Source of the DNA: CAZWCX01 sp964632945
GTDB taxonomy: Bacteria; Planctomycetota; MHYJ01; WSZJ01; CAZWCX01
DNA length: 17,382 nt
Direction: 5' to 3'
NCBI GenBank assembly: GCA_964632945.1
Contig: CAZWCX010000139.1
Span: 1-17,382, forward strand
Positions 13,252-17,382 of the stretch are shown here, piece after piece (within the stretch, counting starts at the first letter, position 1; every line of letters starts with the position of its first letter). Made by a program: the position numbers and the translations under genes. The notes below the pieces were generated by a model. The model was not told the origin of the DNA. It did not search any database and saw only the letters and a list, made by a program, of their open reading frames with translations.

Positions 13252-15045
13252 CTACTTCAGGCCGAGGATGTACTCCTCCCATTCCTTCTGGAGCGCGTCG
13301 AGATCGCCGAAGATGCGCTTGAAGGTATCCGGCCCGCCGTTGCCGCTGATCTCCTCCTTGAAGTAGTCCTCGAACTTCTCCAGGTACTTGCCGTCCTCGA
13401 ACTTGTTGAGGAAGTGCGTGAGGGCCCACGACTGGGAGTAATGGGAGTAGGTGGTATTGGAGGCCTGGGCGGCGCCGTAGTCGAGGTCGATGAACTCCGC
13501 GAGCGGCATGGCGCGCTCGCGGCGGACGAGGTCCTTGGAGGTGCTGAGGTACGGGTTCTGGCCGGGGCGGGTGCGGCCGAGCAGGAAGTTGGCGCCGCGG
13601 CGCTCGAAGATCTCGAAGTAGGTCGCCACGCCCTCGGTGAACCAGAACTTGTTGTTGCGCCGGCCGCCGCGGGCGCGCGTGGAGTAATCCACGAGCTGGT
13701 GGATCCCTTCGTGGAAGAGGACGCCGTAGGGATCCTGAAGTTCGTTGTTGACGACGATCCGTCCGGTCATCGGTTCGAAGTGAGCGGCCGCCTTGGGAGG
13801 CGCCCCGCTCTTGCGGTAGTTCGCCTCGGAGGCGTAGATCCAGATCACGAGGACGGCGTCGTCGAACTCCTTGAGCCCGTATTTCTCGCCGTACAGGCTG
13901 AAGTAGAGCTTGTAGAGCTGGGTCATGACGTCGCCGAGCTCCTCGAGCCGAAGTTCGGCGGGGACGCGCTGGTCCTTCTCGATCGCGAGCAGATACGGGG
14001 ATCCTTTGGGGCCGTAGTCCATGTACTCGTATGTTCCCTTGCCGAAGGTGGCGTCGATCCCCTCGAGTTTGCGCAGGACTTCCTGTCCGCGCGGGCCCAT
14101 CTTGGCGAGTTCGGCGGCGCGTTTGGCCTTTTCCTCCCGGTCCTTGATGAAGTCGGCGGCGAGTTTGCCGTCGACCCACTCGCCCTCGATGAGAACGTTC
14201 CCCTTGAGCTTGTTGGCGCCGTCGTGCTTCTTGTCGATCTTGTCGAGAATGTGGTCGGCGCGTCGCTCGGCCAAGGCCTTGAGGCCGTGACGGGCGCACC
14301 ATTCGGCCACCTTCCAGTGCGCCTCGGCATCGCCGTCGGGCAGGCCGCGGGCCATTTCCTCGGCCCGGGCCTGGAGCTTGACCTGGACCCCGCCGTGGCC
14401 GGCGTCGAGGGCGTGGGCCTTCTCGAGCCACTCGTCACGTTGGGTCGCCTGTCCCTTCGATTCGCACCAGTCGATCAGCTTCAGGATCGAATCCACCTTC
14501 CCCGCATCGGTCAACTGGACCGCTTCGTCGTAGGAAGCCGCCGCAGCGATCGTCTTCTGGTTGCTCTCCGTCGTTCCCGACGTGCCGTTGTTGCCGAGGA
14601 GCTGGAAGCCGACGAATCCGGCGACCAGCAAGCCGCCGACGACCTCCGCGATGATGAGGCCCATCGGCTGCCCCTTTCCCGCCGGGCGGACTTCGGCGCG
14701 GGCGCCCCGCTTGCCGCGCGGCGAGGCCTCCTGGGTGGCGGTCCCCCGCCCGGCGCGCGGCGCCGGCGCTTCCGCGGCCGGAGCCTTGGAACGTCCCGCG
14801 GGAAGGACGGTCCGGGCCGCCGCAGCAGCGGGGCGTTCGCCCCCCCCCTTGCGTCGGACCTTCGTGGCCGCCTCCTCCGGCTCCTCCACTCCGCCACCCG
14901 CGTCGTCCGGAGGCAGCTCCGGCGGCGCCTCGGCCGCCGGCACCACGAAGATCTCCTTGCAGCGCGCGCAGCGGATCTTCTTGCCCTCGGGGAACGTGGA
15001 TACGTCGAATTTCGCGCCGCAGGAGGCGCACTGGTGAATCCGCAT
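13252..15045 (-). CDS. Zinc-ribbon, single-TM, TPR-like protein with HEXXH peptidase domain
   Basis: This 597-aa protein starts with an MJ0042-type zinc ribbon (C6xxC9 and C26xxC29). A Pro/Ala/Lys-rich linker (36-126) leads to one membrane helix (about 128-150). An extracytoplasmic part follows with TPR-like helices (170-330) and a gluzincin-like domain. There FHEGIHQLVDY (444-454) supplies the HEXXH and NKFWFTEGVATYFE (465-478) the third-ligand E471. This matches the DUF1570-type predicted metallopeptidases common in planctomycetes. The topology puts the zinc ribbon inside the cell and the peptidase outside, which suggests a sensor or anchored protease. The start at MRIHQCASCG is preferred over a longer in-frame ATG because the zinc ribbon is normally N-terminal and GGTGG precedes it. 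It is divergent from the TMTC-like gene. The substrate is unknown. Confidence 0.88.
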   Translation of the reverse strand: MRIHQCASCGAKFDVSTFPEGKKIRCARCKEIFVVPAAEAPPELPPDDAGGGVEEPEEAATKVRRKGGGERPAAAAARTVLPAGRSKAPAAEAPAPRAGRGTATQEASPRGKRGARAEVRPAGKGQPMGLIIAEVVGGLLVAGFVGFQLLGNNGTSGTTESNQKTIAAAASYDEAVQLTDAGKVDSILKLIDWCESKGQATQRDEWLEKAHALDAGHGGVQVKLQARAEEMARGLPDGDAEAHWKVAEWCARHGLKALAERRADHILDKIDKKHDGANKLKGNVLIEGEWVDGKLAADFIKDREEKAKRAAELAKMGPRGQEVLRKLEGIDATFGKGTYEYMDYGPKGSPYLLAIEKDQRVPAELRLEELGDVMTQLYKLYFSLYGEKYGLKEFDDAVLVIWIYASEANYRKSGAPPKAAAHFEPMTGRIVVNNELQDPYGVLFHEGIHQLVDYSTRARGGRRNNKFWFTEGVATYFEIFERRGANFLLGRTRPGQNPYLSTSKDLVRRERAMPLAEFIDLDYGAAQASNTTYSHYSQSWALTHFLNKFEDGKYLEKFEDYFKEEISGNGGPDTFKRIFGDLDALQKEWEEYILGLK

Positions 15046-15088
15046 GTCGCCACCGATCCATTCAAACGGGGGGAACGGGCCGAGCGGA

Positions 15089-15104
15089 GGTGCGAAATCG
15101 CACC
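15089..15104. promoter_or_regulatory. Perfect palindrome in the leader of the zinc-ribbon gene
   Basis: GGTGCGA and TCGCACC flank a central AA, giving GGTGCGAAATCGCACC. The symmetry extends outward as CGGA and TTCCG with a one-base bulge. It sits between the predicted promoter (15135-15162) and the start codon at 15045, so it could be a repressor operator or an mRNA hairpin of the leader. Confidence 0.45.
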
Positions 15105-15134
15105 TTCCGGTTCCGGAGGAGACAGAGAGCGTCC

Positions 15135-15162
15135 ATCTTATCGTCGCGCGGGCCTCGTTCAA
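15135..15162 (-). promoter_or_regulatory. Sigma-70-type promoter for the zinc-ribbon peptidase-like gene
   Basis: On the minus strand TTGAAC (15157-15162) and TAAGAT (15135-15140) are 16 nt apart and each matches 4/6 of consensus. The predicted leader is about 83 nt and contains the palindrome at 15089-15104. Confidence 0.5.
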
Positions 15163-15187
15163 GGGGAAATTCGGATCCTGCGGCCGC

Positions 15188-15216
15188 TTGCTTTCTCCTG
15201 CGGCGGGCGCTATCCT
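15188..15216 (+). promoter_or_regulatory. Candidate promoter giving a leaderless transcript
   Basis: TTGCTT (15188-15193) and TATCCT (15211-15216) are 17 nt apart. The ATG of the TMTC-like gene begins only 9 nt after the -10 box, so transcription would start at or next to the A of ATG. No Shine-Dalgarno is visible before this ATG, which fits a leaderless message. Confidence 0.45.
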
Positions 15217-15224
15217 GCGCGCCC

Positions 15225-17333
15225 ATGGAGGATGGAGGCGATCCCGGACCGACCGGACCGGACAACTCCGGTTCCACTCCCGCCTATCCCTGGGAACGGC
15301 GAGGCGTTGCGGCGGCAGCCCTGGCCGTCGCGGTGTGCCTCGCCTACGCGAGCGCCCTCCAGTCCGGGTTCGTCTTCGACGACAACCCCCTCGTCGGCGA
15401 AAACGCGCGGATCCGCAGCCTCGCCAATCTCCCGCTGCTCTGGTCCTCCTCTTACTGGGGACCGGATTCCCCCCATCTCCACTACCGCCCGGTCACGCTG
15501 ACGTCGCTGGCCTTCGACTGGGCCTTGTGGGGCCCTCGACCGTTCGGATTTCACCTGACCAATCTCCTGCTGCACCTGGCGGTGGTTCTCCTGCTGCGCG
15601 AGCTTCTGGTGGGCCTGTTCGCGGACGCGGGGCTGGCCTTCCTGGCGGCCCTCCTGTTCGCCGTGCATCCGTTGCACACGGATGCGGTGACCCCGGTGGC
15701 GGGGCGGGCGGAATTGTTGGCGTTCGGCTTCGTGCTGATGGCGCTCCTGGCGCACCGGCGGGCGCTGGGCGCGAGCGAGCGCGGGTTCCGCGTTTGGACG
15801 GCGATGGTCGGGGCGGCGGTGCTCTTGGGGGCGCTGGCCAAGGAGAGCGCGCTGGCGGCGCCGGCGCTGCTTTGGTGGGGGGACCGGATGGCGCCGGCGG
15901 CGGGGACCGGACGCCGGACCTGGATCGGCGTGGGCGCCGGCGCGGTCGCGGTGGCCGCGTTTTTCCTCCTGCGCTGGGGAGCGGTCGGCGCCCTGGGCAC
16001 GGGGGTGCAGATCTACGATGCCCTCGGCGCGGGGACGGGGGTGCGTCTCGCCCGCGCCTTCGCGGTCCTCGGGGACATCTTCCGGCTGCATGTCGTTCCC
16101 TGGCCGCTGGCCGCCGACTACGCGGTCAACCATCGCGGCGACCTCCTGCCGATCGCGTGGAGCGCGTCGTCCACGCTCCTCGGACTCGGCGGCTCGGCCG
16201 TGCTCGGCCTCGTGGCCGCCGCCGGCCTCCGTCGTCCCGGCGTGGCGGCGTACGGCGCGGGTTGGTTCCTGTTCGCGGCCGTGCCGGTATCGAACCTGGT
16301 CGTGCAGATCGGAATCGTCGCGGCCGAACGGATCTACTACATTCCGTCGGCGGGCGGCCTGCTGCTGCTGGCGATCGGGATCCTGGCGCTGCGTCCGCGC
16401 GAGGACGGCGCGCTCGTCCTGGCGCGCCGACTGGCCTTTTCGGTGGCCCTGGCGGCTTCCTACGGAGGCTTCTCGCTCCTCACCCTGGACCGGAACCTGG
16501 ACTGGTTTTCGAACGTGACGATCTTCGAGGACCTGATCGCGAAGGATCCGGAGAACCCGACCGGCTGGATCGGAATCTCGAGCGAATTGCGGGACATGCA
16601 CCGCGTGGACGAGGCGGTGGAGGCGGCGGAGCGCGCGGTGGCACAGGTGCCCGGGAAGCCGGCCGCCTGGGCGGCCCTGGGCAGCGCGGCGTTCACGGCC
16701 GGCGAGCTGGCGGCGGTGCGCGGCGACCCGGAGGCCGCCCGGGCGGCCTGGCGCCGCTGCGCGGATGCCTACGGACGCGCCCTCGACCGCGCCGACTCGC
16801 CCGGACCCCGCCGCCGGCGCGCCGCGGCCCTTGCCCTCCTCGGCGAGCGGGAGGCGGCCCTGAGGGATCTCGAGACCGCACGCACCCTCGCTCCGGACGA
16901 TCCAGAGGTCTGGACCGACCTGGGGATATTCTGGAGCACGCACGCGGAGCCCCGCGACGCGGAGCGCTCCCGCGCGGCCTACGCGCGCGCGCTCGAACTG
17001 CTCCCCACGCACGCGCGCGCGCACTTCAATCGCGGGCTCGACGCCCTGCAGCGCGGCGCGCCGGCCGCGGCGCTCCCCGACCTCGAATCCGCCTTCCGGC
17101 TCGATCCCTCGCTGCGCGCTGCCCGCCTGGCCGCGGCGCAGGCCGCTTCCGATGCCGGCGTGCGCGTGACCGAGGCGATCCGCTGGGTGGAGGAGGCCAT
17201 CGCCGAGCGCGATGCCGACCTGGCGGCATGGACCGTGCTGGAATCGATCCACGCCCGTCACGGCCCGCCCGAACGGCTCGCCGAAGTGCGCGAACGCATC
17301 CGCGCCCTCCGTTCGCCCGGGGGCGGGCACTAG
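15225..17333 (+). CDS. TMTC-like polytopic membrane protein with C-terminal TPRs (putative GT-C glycosyltransferase)
   Basis: This 702-aa protein has an N-terminal membrane part (about 27-430) with many hydrophobic helices and a C-terminal TPR part (about 450-690). The first loop carries FVFDDNPLV (49-57, D52/D53), then HYRPVTLTS (86-94) and RPFGFHLTNLLLH (105-117). It continues with AVHPLHTDAVTPVAGRAELLA and AERIYYIPSAGG. These are the hallmarks of the TMTC/GT-C family, in which the acidic pair is thought to be catalytic and a lipid-linked sugar is the donor. Eukaryotic TMTCs are O-mannosyltransferases; the bacterial substrates are unknown to me. ATG at 15225 is chosen because the upstream codons overlap the divergent promoter region. 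It is transcribed alone and divergently from the zinc-ribbon gene. The TPR units are Ala/Arg-rich and irregular. Confidence 0.87.
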   Translation: MEDGGDPGPTGPDNSGSTPAYPWERRGVAAAALAVAVCLAYASALQSGFVFDDNPLVGENARIRSLANLPLLWSSSYWGPDSPHLHYRPVTLTSLAFDWALWGPRPFGFHLTNLLLHLAVVLLLRELLVGLFADAGLAFLAALLFAVHPLHTDAVTPVAGRAELLAFGFVLMALLAHRRALGASERGFRVWTAMVGAAVLLGALAKESALAAPALLWWGDRMAPAAGTGRRTWIGVGAGAVAVAAFFLLRWGAVGALGTGVQIYDALGAGTGVRLARAFAVLGDIFRLHVVPWPLAADYAVNHRGDLLPIAWSASSTLLGLGGSAVLGLVAAAGLRRPGVAAYGAGWFLFAAVPVSNLVVQIGIVAAERIYYIPSAGGLLLLAIGILALRPREDGALVLARRLAFSVALAASYGGFSLLTLDRNLDWFSNVTIFEDLIAKDPENPTGWIGISSELRDMHRVDEAVEAAERAVAQVPGKPAAWAALGSAAFTAGELAAVRGDPEAARAAWRRCADAYGRALDRADSPGPRRRRAAALALLGEREAALRDLETARTLAPDDPEVWTDLGIFWSTHAEPRDAERSRAAYARALELLPTHARAHFNRGLDALQRGAPAAALPDLESAFRLDPSLRAARLAAAQAASDAGVRVTEAIRWVEEAIAERDADLAAWTVLESIHARHGPPERLAEVRERIRALRSPGGGH

Positions 17334-17382
17334 GCTCTGTCTTAAATCTCGAATTGTGCCGATATCTCTCCAGTATGGAGGG
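17334..17382. other. AT-richer right-edge segment, possible insertion sequence end
   Basis: Immediately after the TAG of the TMTC-like gene the composition falls to about 47% GC. GGCTCTGTCTTAAATC (starting within the TAG) resembles the outer end of IS4/IS5-type elements, and an ATGGAGG near the edge could begin an ORF. The other end and the transposase lie outside, so this is a weak call. Confidence 0.3.

Noticed and set aside
11539..15501. A 1320-aa plus-strand open frame
   Set aside because: It is antisense to citrate synthase, the methyltransferase and the zinc-ribbon gene. Such long antisense frames are usual in high-GC DNA, and it shows no family motif or ribosome site.

Overview
The window is a gene-dense, high-GC bacterial chromosome segment (about two thirds GC by eye). 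LpxB, a lipoprotein with an OmpA-type peptidoglycan-binding domain, PilT and a prepilin peptidase together point to a diderm with type IV pilus or type II secretion machinery. The MJ0042-type zinc-ribbon/transmembrane/gluzincin protein, its secreted paralogue and a TMTC-like membrane-TPR protein are typical of Planctomycetota and similar deep-branching lineages. That placement is inference; there is no rRNA or other phylogenetic marker beyond these proteins. No tRNA, rRNA, CRISPR array or complete mobile element was seen.

Layout. (a) 74-6318, minus strand: a five-gene cluster read pilD, OmpA-like lipoprotein, EF-G-like GTPase, pilT, secreted peptidase-like protein, with short gaps (1 nt between the GTPase stop and the pilT start). 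A good promoter lies just upstream of pilD. (b) 6471-9702, minus strand: an envelope-sugar operon of a Gfo/Idh/MocA dehydrogenase, lpxB and a UDP-sugar epimerase. It has a near-consensus promoter at 9739-9767 and a strong intrinsic terminator at 6396-6468. (c) 9862-10907, plus strand: a HAD phosphatase/phosphomutase overlapping a small unknown gene by ATGA. (d) 10910-11060: a structured, repeated RNA-like element. (e) 11196-13155, minus strand: citrate synthase followed 10 nt later by a SAM-dependent methyltransferase whose reading frame contains an in-frame UGA. (f) 13252-15045, minus strand: the zinc-ribbon/TM/HEXXH protein. (g) 15225-17333, plus strand: the TMTC-like protein, divergent from (f). 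A drop in GC at the right edge may be the end of an insertion sequence.

Two observations stand out. First, the methyltransferase frame continues without interruption through the UGA at codon 180 into a normal family C-terminus. The UGA sits where I recall a Cys in relatives, and a SECIS-like hairpin follows at the right distance, so this is a candidate selenoprotein. Second, a roughly 151-nt element folds into a long closed structure and recurs (59/68 identical) at the left edge. Each copy starts within a few nucleotides of the stop codon of a same-strand gene, which suggests a dispersed 3'-UTR-type structured RNA.
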